Below are positions 33,475 to 41,891 of a stretch of 64,000 bases of DNA, piece after piece. The notes under the pieces are model-generated. The model saw nothing but the letters and a program-made list of their open reading frames with translations, was not told the origin of the DNA and made no database searches. This stretch comes from CAZTTG01 sp964615935 (lineage in GTDB: Bacteria; Planctomycetota; UBA1135; GCA-002686595), in NCBI GenBank assembly GCA_964615935.1, contig CAZTTG010000001.1, positions 1-64,000 of the forward strand. Direction: 5' to 3'. Position numbers and translations under genes: made by a program. Positions within the stretch are counted from its first letter, which is position 1; each line of letters opens with the position of its first letter.

Positions 33475-35445
33475 TCAGCCCTCGAGCAGGACCTCCAGCT
33501 CGTCCAGCAGCTCGCTGAAGAGCTCCATGGTCGCCGCGATCGGCTCGGGCGAGCTCATGTCCACGCCGGCGGCCTTCAGGATGTCGATGGGGTAGTCGCT
33601 GCTGCCGGCCTTGAGGAAGCCCATGTAGCGCTCCAGGGCGCCCGGCTTGCCCTCCAGGATGCCCCGCGCCAGGGCCACCGAGGCGCAGTAGCTGGTGGCG
33701 TACTTGTAGACGTAGAAGCCGCGGTAGAAGTGCGGGATCCGCAGCCAGTAACCGTCCACCTCCTCGTCGTGGGCGTAGGCCGGGCCGTAGTAGTCCTTGA
33801 CCAGGTCGCGGTAGATCCCGCTCATGGTCTCGTAGGTCAGCGCCCCGCCGGCCTCGCCCTGGGCGTGCAGGAGCTTCTCGTACTCGGCCCACATGGTCTG
33901 GGTCATGACCGTGCCGCGGAGCCGCTCGATCTCGAAGTTCACCAGGAACAGCTTCTCGGAGCGGCTCTTGGCGTTCTTCCGCAGGTAGTCGCTGAGGATG
34001 ATCTCGTTGCAGGTCGAGGCCACCTCGGCCAGGAAGATGGGGTAGTCGCCGTAGACCGGCGGCTGGTTGTGCGTGGTGAACCAGGAGTGCATGGAGTGGC
34101 CCATCTCGTGGGCCAGGGTGGACATCTCCTCGTAGGTGTCGTTGAAGTTCATCAGCATGTAGGGGTGGATCGCGTAGGTCCCCATGCTGTAGGCGCCGCT
34201 GCGCTTGCCCTGAGTCTCGTAGACGTCGATCCAGCGGCTCTCGAAGCCCTTCTTCATGGGCTCGAGATACTCCGGTCCCAGCGGCGCCAGGCCCTTGATG
34301 ATGGTCGCGATCGCGTCCTCGTAGGTGATGCTGGGCGGCGGCTCGTCCACCAGCGGGACGAAGGTGTCGTAGAGGTGGACCGCGTCGATCCCCAGCTTCT
34401 TGCGCCGGATCTCGAAGTAGCGGTGCAGCTGGGGCAGGTGCTCGCGGATGGTACCGATCAGGTTGTCGTAGACCGCGACGGGCACGTTGTCGGGCCCCAG
34501 CGCCGCTTCCAGGGCGCTGCCGTAGTTGTGGGTGCGGGCGCCGTAGATGTCCCCCTGGATGGAGCCCGCCAGCATGGCGGCGATGCTGTTCTTGTAGGCC
34601 AGGTAGGCCTGCAGGGTGCCCTTGAAGGCCCGCTCGCGCAGCCCCCGGTCGGGGGAGACGCGGTAGAGGCCGTAGCGGCCCTCGCTGAGCTCCACCTCCT
34701 GGCCCTTGTCGTCCAGGATGCTGGGGAAGCTCATGTCGGCGTTGGTGAGCATGCTGAAGATCTGCTGGGGAGCGGAGACCACCTTCCCGCCCATGGCCAG
34801 GAGCTCCTCCTCGCGCGCGTTGAGCACGTGCTCGCGCTGCCGCAGCAGGTCGTCGAGCTGGTGCTCGTAGATCGCCAGCTCCTCCACCGTGCGGCACCAC
34901 TCCCGCAGGGTCCTCTCGGGCATGGCCAGGATCGCGGGCTGCAGCCAGGAGAGGGCCTCGCCGTACTTGACGCCCAGCGAGCCGACGCGGTCGAAGAGCG
35001 CCTGCGGAGCGGACTCGCGCATGTCCTGGTCCTTCAGCAGCATGGCGTAGGCGTAGACCTTCTCCAGCTTGACGGACACCTCGTCGTAGAGCGTGAAGAC
35101 CGCCAGCAGGGACTCGGGCGTGCCGTCCAGGCTGCCCTTCTTGGCGGCGAGCTGCTCGACGCCCTTCTCGCAGTCGGCGAAGTCGTTCTCCCAGGCGCCC
35201 AGATCGGCGTAGATGTGGCTCAGGTCCCAGGTGTCGGCCTCGGCGATCTCCGAGCGCTCGGGGACGCGACCCTCCAGCTCCGCCGCTTCCGGCGCGGCCG
35301 CCTCGGTACTTTCCTGCGACGCGGAGGGTGCCGACGCCGCCGGCGCTTCCGACTCGCCGTTCCCCTGCGTCGTGGGCTTGCCGCAGCCCATGGAGAGGGC
35401 CAGCAGGAGAAGGAGAATCGTCCAGGTCGAGGAGCGGGTGCTCAT
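33475..35445 (-). CDS. pepF: lipoprotein oligoendopeptidase F (M3 family)
   Basis: The product has 656 residues from the ATG at 35445, preceded by a good ribosome site (GGGAGGA, 6-7 bases away). The frame is open much further upstream, but only as a shadow of the sialidase. A lipoprotein signal ends at LALSMGC and is followed by an Ala/Glu/Ser-rich linker. The M3B peptidase domain has the zinc site H446-E447-M-G-H450 in LAHEMGHSMHSWF and the downstream Glu in FLAEVASTCNEI. It cleaves oligopeptides; a surface or periplasmic location is inferred from the lipobox. Length matches PepF (about 600) plus the lipoprotein leader. Confidence 0.9.
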   Translation of the reverse strand: MSTRSSTWTILLLLLALSMGCGKPTTQGNGESEAPAASAPSASQESTEAAAPEAAELEGRVPERSEIAEADTWDLSHIYADLGAWENDFADCEKGVEQLAAKKGSLDGTPESLLAVFTLYDEVSVKLEKVYAYAMLLKDQDMRESAPQALFDRVGSLGVKYGEALSWLQPAILAMPERTLREWCRTVEELAIYEHQLDDLLRQREHVLNAREEELLAMGGKVVSAPQQIFSMLTNADMSFPSILDDKGQEVELSEGRYGLYRVSPDRGLRERAFKGTLQAYLAYKNSIAAMLAGSIQGDIYGARTHNYGSALEAALGPDNVPVAVYDNLIGTIREHLPQLHRYFEIRRKKLGIDAVHLYDTFVPLVDEPPPSITYEDAIATIIKGLAPLGPEYLEPMKKGFESRWIDVYETQGKRSGAYSMGTYAIHPYMLMNFNDTYEEMSTLAHEMGHSMHSWFTTHNQPPVYGDYPIFLAEVASTCNEIILSDYLRKNAKSRSEKLFLVNFEIERLRGTVMTQTMWAEYEKLLHAQGEAGGALTYETMSGIYRDLVKDYYGPAYAHDEEVDGYWLRIPHFYRGFYVYKYATSYCASVALARGILEGKPGALERYMGFLKAGSSDYPIDILKAAGVDMSSPEPIAATMELFSELLDELEVLLEG

Positions 35446-35579
35446 GGTCTTCCTCCCGGCGGATGGCAGCGGTTCCGGTGCCCCCCGCGACGCCGGAGAT
35501 CGCAGGGAGCAGGCGAAGGAGGAGAGCGTATCGCGGGCCCCTCCCGCTCGCAAGGCGACCCCGGCGAGGGCCGGGCTTC

Positions 35580-36901
35580 TCAGCGATCGCCGCCCTCCGC
35601 GGCCAGCTCGCCGAAATCCAGCCGCGTCAGGAATATGTTCTCGTAGGGGTGGGCCTGCCCCCCCTCGAAGAGGCACAGGATGGCGCCGTCGGGCGCTACG
35701 CCGAGGCAGGAGTAGGCCGAGGGTCCCGGGTGCAGGAGGGCCGAGGCGGACCAGCTCTCCCCCTCGTCGCGGCTGAGCCGCAGGGTCATGGCCACGCGCC
35801 CGTCCCGGCTCGCGGGATTGGAGAACAGCACCAGGGGCTCGCCCGGCGAGCTCGCGGGCCGGTAGCGGATGAGGCTCGCCTGGCAGATGGGCTCGATCAG
35901 CGTCGAATCGCGGCGCAGGTCGGAGAAGGACTGCCCCGCGTCCGCGCTGGTGCACACCCCCCGGCTGTGCTGGCTGCGGTCGTAGTTGCGCATGTTCAGC
36001 ATGAGCCGGCCGTCGGTGAGCTCGATCACCTGGCACTCGTTGAGCTGGTCGGAGGGGCTGCTCCCGCCGATCGACCAGCTCTGGCCGTGGTCGTCCGAGT
36101 AGATGACGTGGGAGAAGTAGCGCCGGGTCCCGGCCTCGATGTGGTCGCAGGGCACCACCAGTCGCCCGGCGCGCTCCCCCAGCTCGAGCTGGATGCCGAC
36201 GCCCGGGCCGGTGGCGTACCAGGTCCAGTCGGGCTGCTTGGCGCTCGCGGTGATCTCGCGCAGCTCCTCCCAGCTCCGGCCGTCGTCCTCGCTCCGCATC
36301 ACCCACACGGTGCGGGTGCCCTGGCTCTCCTGCGCGATGATGGCGTGCTCGCGGTCCACCCCCAGGTTGTGGGTCATGAGGAGCCAGACGGTCCCGGTCT
36401 TGCGGTCCACCACCGGGCAGGGGTTGCCGCAGGTGTTGGGGCCGTCGTTCCAGACCACCACCTNNNNNNNNNNNNNNNNNNNNNNNNNNNNNNNNNNNNN
36501 NNNNNNNNNNNNNNNNNNNNNNNNNNNNNNNNNNNNNNNNNNNNNNNNNNNNNNNNNNNNNNNACCACCGGGCAGGGGTTGCCGCAGGTGTTGGGGCCGT
36601 CGTTCCAGACCACCACCTGCGGGCCGAAGGTCCGGCCGCCGTCCTCCGAGCGCCGCATCAGGAGGTCGATGTCGCCGCTGTCGCCGCGGCCGGCCTTGCG
36701 GCCCTCGCAGAAGGCCAGGACCGAGCCCTGGGGGGTGGTGATCAGCGCGGGGATGCGGTAGGTGTGATACCCGCCCTCCCCGCTGGTCCACAGCGGGCGC
36801 AGCTCGCGCTCGGCGGCGGCGGACGCGGCGCCCTCCTCCTGGCCCGGCGCGGCCGCAGCCAGCGCCGCCGCGAAGAGGAGCGCGAGAGCAGCCCTCTTCA
36901 T
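35580..36901 (-). CDS. secreted exo-alpha-sialidase (BNR/Asp-box), interrupted by an assembly gap
   Basis: Removing the 100 N and one 55-bp repeat leaves 1167 bases, one frame of 388 residues, so the gene itself is intact. A signal peptide (residues 1-20) precedes a six-bladed propeller. The sialidase arginine motif appears as YRIPALI, and five Asp-boxes (SxDxGxxW-like) are visible: SEDGGRTF, SEDDGRSW, SDDHGQSW, SADAGQSF and SRDEGESW. It should release terminal sialic acid or a related sugar outside the cell. Its start overlaps the stop of the upstream oxidoreductase by one base (TGATG), so the two are coupled. Confidence 0.85.
36409..36618. repeat. 100-N gap flanked by an exact 55-bp direct repeat
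   Basis: Bases 36409-36463 and 36564-36618 are identical over 55 positions and flank the N run at 36464-36563. As with the first gap, collapsing one copy plus the N run restores the reading frame of the host gene. Confidence 0.95.
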
Positions 36902-38175
36902 CAGATGAACTTCGTGATCCCCGGCTGCGCCACCGGCGCCACCTCGAGGTCACCCCACTCGTAGGCCGGCGGGCTCAGGTCCTCCTCGGAGGCCAGGACC
37001 TGCTCCCAGGTGAGCGTCTGGCCGGTGTAGGCCGACATGCGGGCCATGATCGCCATCAGGGTGCTGTCGCACATGTACTCGCCGTTGTCGATCGGCTCGC
37101 CGGCGCGGATGGAGGCGAAGAGCGCGTCGTGCTCGTTCTGGTACATGTTGTCGGGGCCCTCCCGGCGGTGGCGCCACCTGGTCTCGCCCAGGATCGCGTG
37201 CTGCTGGATGTGGGCCGTGCCCTGGGTGCCGAAGAGGTGGTCGGAGACGTCGTTGCTGGCGCCGAGCCACTGGCGGCAGGAGCTGAAGCCCCGCACGCCG
37301 CCCTCCCACTCGAAGACCGTGTTGAAGTGGTCGTAGATGTTGCCGTACTTGGGGTCGGTGCGCACGATCCGGCCGCCGCTGGCGGTGCACTTGACCGGGT
37401 AGGAGTTCATGGCCCAGGCCAGCTTGTCGAGGCTGTGGATGTGCTGCTCGTTGATGTGGTCCCCGCTCAGCCAGTTGAAGTACAGCCAGTTGCGGACCTG
37501 CCACTCCATGTCGCTCCACTCGGGCTGGCGCCCCTTGTGCCACAGGCCGCCGGTGTTGTAGGAGGTCTGCATGGCGGCGATGTCGCCGATGGCCCCGTCG
37601 TGGACGCGCCGCATGGTCTCCCTCTTGGCGTGCTCGTAGCGGTAGCACAGCCCCGAGACCACCGCCAGGCCCTTGCCCTGGGCCTTCCGGCAGGACTCCC
37701 GCACCGAGCGCGCCCCCGTCGCGTCGGTGGCGATGGGCTTCTCGACGAAGAGGTGCCTGCCGGCATCGACCGCCGCCGCGACGTGCAGGGGTCGGAAGTG
37801 CGGCGAGGTGGCCAGCAGCACCACGTCGCAGCTCTCGATCACTCCCAGGTAGCCGTCGAAGCCGGTGAACATGTGGTCCCCGTCGACGAGCACCCGGTCG
37901 GCCAGGTCCGCCTGGGACCGCAGGTTGCCCAGGCACTGCTCGACGCGGTCGCCGAAGGTGTCGGCCAGGGCCACCAGCTCGACGTTGGGGTCCGCCCTCA
38001 GGGCGTTGACGGCGGCGCCGCCGCCCCGGCCGCCGCAGCCGACCAGGCCCACGCGGAGGGTCTCGGTGCCCCCCGGATGGAAGCTCGAGGCCGAGGCGTA
38101 GGGCGCCACCGCGGTGGCCATCACGGCGGCGGATCCCTTGCGAATGAAGTCACGGCGGGTCGGTTGGGCGGTCAT
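36901..38175 (-). CDS. Tat-exported Gfo/Idh/MocA-family oxidoreductase
   Basis: The product has 424 residues. It opens with a Tat signal (TRRDFIRKGSAAVMATAVAP). The NAD(P)-binding Rossmann domain begins LRVGLVGCGGRGGGAAVNAL, and the family Lys is in FVEKPIATDATG. The substrate domain carries YFNWLSGDHINEQHIHSLDK. Planctomycetes encode many such exported enzymes, thought to oxidise or otherwise modify sugars. Co-translation with the sialidase suggests it handles a released sugar. It overlaps the ApbE start by 26 bases. It resembles the protein at 40469-41779, with shared text around the NWLxGDHIxEQHIH region. Confidence 0.88.
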   Translation of the reverse strand: MTAQPTRRDFIRKGSAAVMATAVAPYASASSFHPGGTETLRVGLVGCGGRGGGAAVNALRADPNVELVALADTFGDRVEQCLGNLRSQADLADRVLVDGDHMFTGFDGYLGVIESCDVVLLATSPHFRPLHVAAAVDAGRHLFVEKPIATDATGARSVRESCRKAQGKGLAVVSGLCYRYEHAKRETMRRVHDGAIGDIAAMQTSYNTGGLWHKGRQPEWSDMEWQVRNWLYFNWLSGDHINEQHIHSLDKLAWAMNSYPVKCTASGGRIVRTDPKYGNIYDHFNTVFEWEGGVRGFSSCRQWLGASNDVSDHLFGTQGTAHIQQHAILGETRWRHRREGPDNMYQNEHDALFASIRAGEPIDNGEYMCDSTLMAIMARMSAYTGQTLTWEQVLASEEDLSPPAYEWGDLEVAPVAQPGITKFI

Positions 38176-39271
38176 CCTGCGGGCCTTCCGGTTGGGGATC
38201 TGGGCGGGGGGAAGAGTCTACCATCCGGCTCGCGAAGCCCCGGGACTGGCTCACCCGGAGCCGCTCCCCCGCGAGGGCGAGCACCCGCGCCTCCGCGCCG
38301 GGCGTGGCGTCGATCAGCTCGATTCCCCGGCCGGGGCCCAGCACGCACAGCGCCGAGGCCAGGGCGTCGGCGTCCATGCCCCGGGGCGCTATCGCGGTGG
38401 CGCTGATCCCGCCGGTCAGCCCCAGGCCGGTCCGGGGGTCGACGATATGCGAGTAGCGAATCCCGTCGATCTCGACCGATCGGGCGCTGTCGCCGGAGGT
38501 GGCGATGGCCGCGTGGGAGAGCTCGATCGCGGCCGCGGGCGTCTCACCTGGCGGATCCCAGATCGCGATCCGCCAGCCGGGCAGTCCGGGCGGGGCCTCT
38601 CCCACCGCCACGTCGCCCCCGCCGTCGACCAGGGCGCTCCGCACGCCGAGCCGGCGGAGCACGCGCAGGGCCTCGTCCAGCGCGTAGCCCTTGGCGATGC
38701 CGCCGAGGTCCAGGTGCATGTCCGCCGCCAGGAGCCGCGCGCTCCTGCGGGCGGGATCGAGTCGGAGCCGCTGGCCCCCCACCGCCCGCGACGCCTGGCG
38801 GAGCCGCTCCGGCGAGGGGAGCTCCTCCTGGCGCCCGGCGCGGCGCCACAGCCGGACGTAGGGCCCCACGGTCACGTCGAAGGCGCCATCGGTTCGGGCG
38901 CCGAGCTCGCTCGCCCGCTCGAGGACCGTCCAGAGCTCGTTCGAGAGCGAGATCGGCTCGGTCGGCGCGCCGCCTCGAGAGCTCCGCGACAGCCGGCTGA
39001 GCTCGCTGGCCGGGTCCCGGTCGTTGAGGATCGAGTCGAGCTCGGCGATGCGGGCGAAGGCCGCCTCGGCCGCGGCGTCCGCCCGGACGCCATCGCTGGC
39101 GTAGAGCACCAGGCGAAAGGTCGTGCCCATGTGCGGCCGCTGATACTCGAAGCGCCGGGCGCGGGTTCCGGCGCAGCCGGCGAGCAAGAGCGCCAGCGCG
39201 CAGCACCAAGGCGCCCATCGCGGCCCGCCCCACACCCCTCGGAACCCGTCCTCCTTGCGAGCTTCCACCAC
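38150..39271 (-). CDS. apbE: FAD:protein FMN transferase (ApbE) lipoprotein
   Basis: The product has 373 residues. A lipoprotein signal ends at LLLAGCAG. The ApbE fold shows HMGTTFRLVLYA, the flavin-binding stretch MHLDLGGIAKGYALDEAL and a metal/FAD-binding block YSHIVDPRTGLG near the C-terminus, plus AIATSGDSARSVEIDG. It transfers FMN from FAD to a Thr of an exported acceptor flavoprotein, such as an Rnf or Nqr subunit; no such target lies in the window. It overlaps the oxidoreductase gene by 26 bases and is divergent from the FGE-like gene. An AT-rich TATATT at 39291 lies between them. Confidence 0.88.
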   Translation of the reverse strand: MVEARKEDGFRGVWGGPRWAPWCCALALLLAGCAGTRARRFEYQRPHMGTTFRLVLYASDGVRADAAAEAAFARIAELDSILNDRDPASELSRLSRSSRGGAPTEPISLSNELWTVLERASELGARTDGAFDVTVGPYVRLWRRAGRQEELPSPERLRQASRAVGGQRLRLDPARRSARLLAADMHLDLGGIAKGYALDEALRVLRRLGVRSALVDGGGDVAVGEAPPGLPGWRIAIWDPPGETPAAAIELSHAAIATSGDSARSVEIDGIRYSHIVDPRTGLGLTGGISATAIAPRGMDADALASALCVLGPGRGIELIDATPGAEARVLALAGERLRVSQSRGFASRMVDSSPRPDPQPEGPQDDRPTDPP

Positions 39272-39350
39272 CGCCCGTACCCTGGCGCACTATATTGGAC
39301 GGGAGCGTCCGGGCGCGGGCAAAACCGCGCGTGAGTCGAAAGGAAGTGTA

Positions 39351-40466
39351 GTGGACCACTGGGCTGTGATGCGGCGGGGAGGCGGGCTGCTGGCCGTCCT
39401 CCTCGACCTCCAGCTCGCCGGCGCCCAGGAGGAGATCTACCCTCCGATGCCGCCGGGCCAGCCCCCGGTCCTGGAGGTCGAGGACGCCCAGGCCGCCAGC
39501 GCGGAGCGGATGAAGCCCTACTCCGAGCGGATCCCCGGCTCCGACGTCCGCTTCGACATGGTGCCCGTCCCCGGCGGGAGCTTCCTCATGGGAAGCCCCG
39601 ACGACGAGGAGCACCGCCGCGAGGGCGAGGGCCCGCAGCACCAGGTCGCGCTGGATCCCTTCTGGATGGGCCGCTGCGAGGTGAGCTGGGACGAGTACAA
39701 CCTGTTCATGCACAAGCTCGACGTCCAGTACCGGCAGGCCGGTGTCTTCGAGCGCGTCGAGCAGGACGGCTGGGCCGACGCGGTCAGCCGGCCCACGCCG
39801 CCCTACGCGCCCATGGACTTCGAGATGGGGGTGGAGGGCCGTCCGGCCATCTGCATGACCCAGTTCGCGGCCAGGCAGTACACCAAGTGGCTCAGCATGA
39901 AGACCGGCCGCTTCCATCGGCTCCCCACCGAGGCCGAGTGGGAGTACGCCTGCCGGGCGGGGACGCAGACCGCCTACTCCTTCGGAGACGACGCCGGGCA
40001 ACTGGGCGAGCACGCCTGGTACTTCGAGAACGCCGACGACCGCTACCAGCCGGTGGGGCAGTTGAAGCCCAACCCCTGGGGGCTCCACGACATGCACGGA
40101 AACGTGGCCGAGTGGGTGCTGGACCGCTTCGACGAGGGCTTCTACGGGGCCACCGCGAACGGGTCCTGCCGGAACCCCCTGGCCTGGCCCACCGAGCTCT
40201 ACCCGCGGATCGTGCGGGGCGGCTCCTGGGACGACGACCCGGAGGACCTGCGCTCGGCCTTCCGCGGGAAGTCGCACAGGGGCTGGAAGACCCAGGACCC
40301 CCAGCTCCCCCAGAGCATCTGGTACCACACCAGCGCCATCTGGGTCGGCTTCCGGGTGGTCCGCCCGCTGACCGAGCCGGAGCCCGAGGAGCGGGACCGG
40401 TACTGGGATGCCGATCTGGACAGCATCCGCGAGATCATGGAGAAGCAGCGCAAGGGAGACCGCTAG
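39351..40466 (+). CDS. SUMF1/FGE-fold protein without the catalytic cysteines
   Basis: The product has about 371 residues from the GTG at 39351, which has AAAGGAAG in front; ATG 39369 is an alternative that starts exactly at the signal peptide (MRRGGGLLAVLLDLQLAGAQ). The FGE-sulfatase domain is clear: FDMVPVPGGSFLMGSPDDEE, RLPTEAEWEYACRAGTQTAY, NPWGLHDMHGNVAEWV and RIVRGGSWDDDPEDLRSAFR. True formylglycine generators have two Cys just after RGGSW; here the text is Asp/Pro-rich and lacks them. It is therefore a member of the wider SUMF1 fold of unknown role. It sits 2 bases before the second oxidoreductase. Confidence 0.85.
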   Translation: MDHWAVMRRGGGLLAVLLDLQLAGAQEEIYPPMPPGQPPVLEVEDAQAASAERMKPYSERIPGSDVRFDMVPVPGGSFLMGSPDDEEHRREGEGPQHQVALDPFWMGRCEVSWDEYNLFMHKLDVQYRQAGVFERVEQDGWADAVSRPTPPYAPMDFEMGVEGRPAICMTQFAARQYTKWLSMKTGRFHRLPTEAEWEYACRAGTQTAYSFGDDAGQLGEHAWYFENADDRYQPVGQLKPNPWGLHDMHGNVAEWVLDRFDEGFYGATANGSCRNPLAWPTELYPRIVRGGSWDDDPEDLRSAFRGKSHRGWKTQDPQLPQSIWYHTSAIWVGFRVVRPLTEPEPEERDRYWDADLDSIREIMEKQRKGDR

Positions 40467-40468
40467 TC

Positions 40469-41779
40469 ATGACCGAATCCAATCCCAGCCGGACCACCCG
40501 GCGCACCTTCCTGAAGCAAACCTCGGCGGCGGCGCTGGGGTCTTCCCTGCTGTCCGTCCCCCTGGGGGCGAGGCCTCGGCGCCGGGGCGAGGAGACCATC
40601 CGGATAGCCCTGGTGGGCTGCGGCGGCCGGGGCGCCGGAGCGGCCAACCAGGCCCTCAGCACCGCGGGACCGGTGAAGCTGGTGGCCATGGCGGATGCCT
40701 TCCGCGACCGGCTGGACGGCGCCTACAACTCGCTGGTCACCAACCACGCCGACCGGGTGGACGTGCCCGAGGAGCGCAAGTTCGTGGGCTTCGACGCCTA
40801 CAAGAAGGCCATCGACCTCGATGACGTGGACATGCTCGTCACGGCCGCCCCGCCGGGCTTCCGGCCGATGCACTTCGAGTACGCCATCCAGCGGGGCAAG
40901 CACGTCTTCATGGAGAAGCCGGTGGCGATCGACGCCCCCGGCATACGCAAGGTCCTGGCCGCCGGCAAGCTGGCCGACGAGAGGAACCTGAAGGTGGGCG
41001 TGGGCCTGCAGCGGCACCACGAGGCGCGCTACCGGGAGACCATCAAGCGCATCTGGGACGGCGCCATCGGCGACATCACCCTCCTGCGCTGCTACTGGAA
41101 CGGCACCACCCCCTGGGTGAGGCCGCGCCAGGCGGGCATGACCGAGATGGAGTACCAGATGCGCAACTGGTACTACTTCAACTGGCTGTGCGGCGACCAC
41201 ATCGTCGAGCAGCACATCCACAACCTGGACGTCTGCAACTGGATCATGCGCGGCTACCCGGTCAAGGCCCAGGGTCAGGGCGGTCGCCAGGTGCGCACCG
41301 GGCTGGACCACGGGGAGATCTACGACCACCACATGGTCGAGTTCACCTACGAGGACGGCACCAAGATGCTCAGCCAGTGCCGCCACATGCAGAACTGCTG
41401 GAACAGCGTCTCGGAGCACGTGCACGGGGTGCGGGGCATCGCCAACGCGGCCGGCAACATCCAGCCGACCGACGGGGAGCGGTGGCGCTTCCGCGGCGAC
41501 AACCCCAACCCCTACCAGGTCGAGCACGACGACCTCTTCGACGCCATCCGCAAGGACCTGCCGTACAACGAGGCCGAGTACGGCGCGCTGAGCACCATGA
41601 CCTCGATCTTCGGCCGGATGGCGACCTACTCCGGCAAGGAGCTCGAGTGGGAGGACGCGCTGGCGTCGGAGCTGGACCTGATGCCGAAGGTCTACGCCTG
41701 GGACGCGGATCCGCCCACCCTGCCGGACGAGAACGGGCGATATCCGATCCCGACGCCGGGGGTGACCCGGGTCCTGTAG
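40469..41779 (+). CDS. Tat-exported Gfo/Idh/MocA-family oxidoreductase
   Basis: The product has 436 residues from the ATG at 40469 (GGGAG ribosome site); the longer open frame upstream is a shadow of the FGE-like gene. The Tat signal TRRTFLKQTSAAALGSSLL precedes the Rossmann domain IRIALVGCGGRGAGAANQAL, the Lys motif VFMEKPVAIDAPG and YFNWLCGDHIVEQHIHNLDV. The domain order is the same as in the protein at 36901-38175, and both end with a similar short tail (PGVTRVL versus PGITKFI), so the two are paralogues. It probably acts on an exported or environmental sugar; the substrate is unknown. Confidence 0.88.
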   Translation: MTESNPSRTTRRTFLKQTSAAALGSSLLSVPLGARPRRRGEETIRIALVGCGGRGAGAANQALSTAGPVKLVAMADAFRDRLDGAYNSLVTNHADRVDVPEERKFVGFDAYKKAIDLDDVDMLVTAAPPGFRPMHFEYAIQRGKHVFMEKPVAIDAPGIRKVLAAGKLADERNLKVGVGLQRHHEARYRETIKRIWDGAIGDITLLRCYWNGTTPWVRPRQAGMTEMEYQMRNWYYFNWLCGDHIVEQHIHNLDVCNWIMRGYPVKAQGQGGRQVRTGLDHGEIYDHHMVEFTYEDGTKMLSQCRHMQNCWNSVSEHVHGVRGIANAAGNIQPTDGERWRFRGDNPNPYQVEHDDLFDAIRKDLPYNEAEYGALSTMTSIFGRMATYSGKELEWEDALASELDLMPKVYAWDADPPTLPDENGRYPIPTPGVTRVL

Positions 41780-41796
41780 GGACGAGCGCGAGCGGG

Positions 41797-41814
41797 GGGC
41801 GCCGCGAGGCGCCC
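41797..41814. terminator. possible bidirectional terminator hairpin
   Basis: A perfect 7-base stem (GGGCGCC / GGCGCCC) with a GCGA tetraloop lies between convergent genes, 18 bases past the oxidoreductase stop. No T tract flanks it. Confidence 0.4.
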
Positions 41815-41891
41815 TCCGGCCCGGCGGGGGAGCGGCCGGGCGCGTCGGGTGCGGCCGGGGGCCCGAATCGCGTCAGGCCCCCCACCGCGCC

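Noticed and set aside
35446..36306. N-terminal extension of the oligoendopeptidase
   Set aside because: It lies opposite in phase to the sialidase, which has signal peptide and Asp-boxes. The ATG at 35445 has a ribosome site and a lipoprotein signal.
39291..39296. TATATT as a -10 box for the FGE-like or apbE gene
   Set aside because: No -35-like hexamer lies at a workable distance on either strand, so I did not list a promoter.
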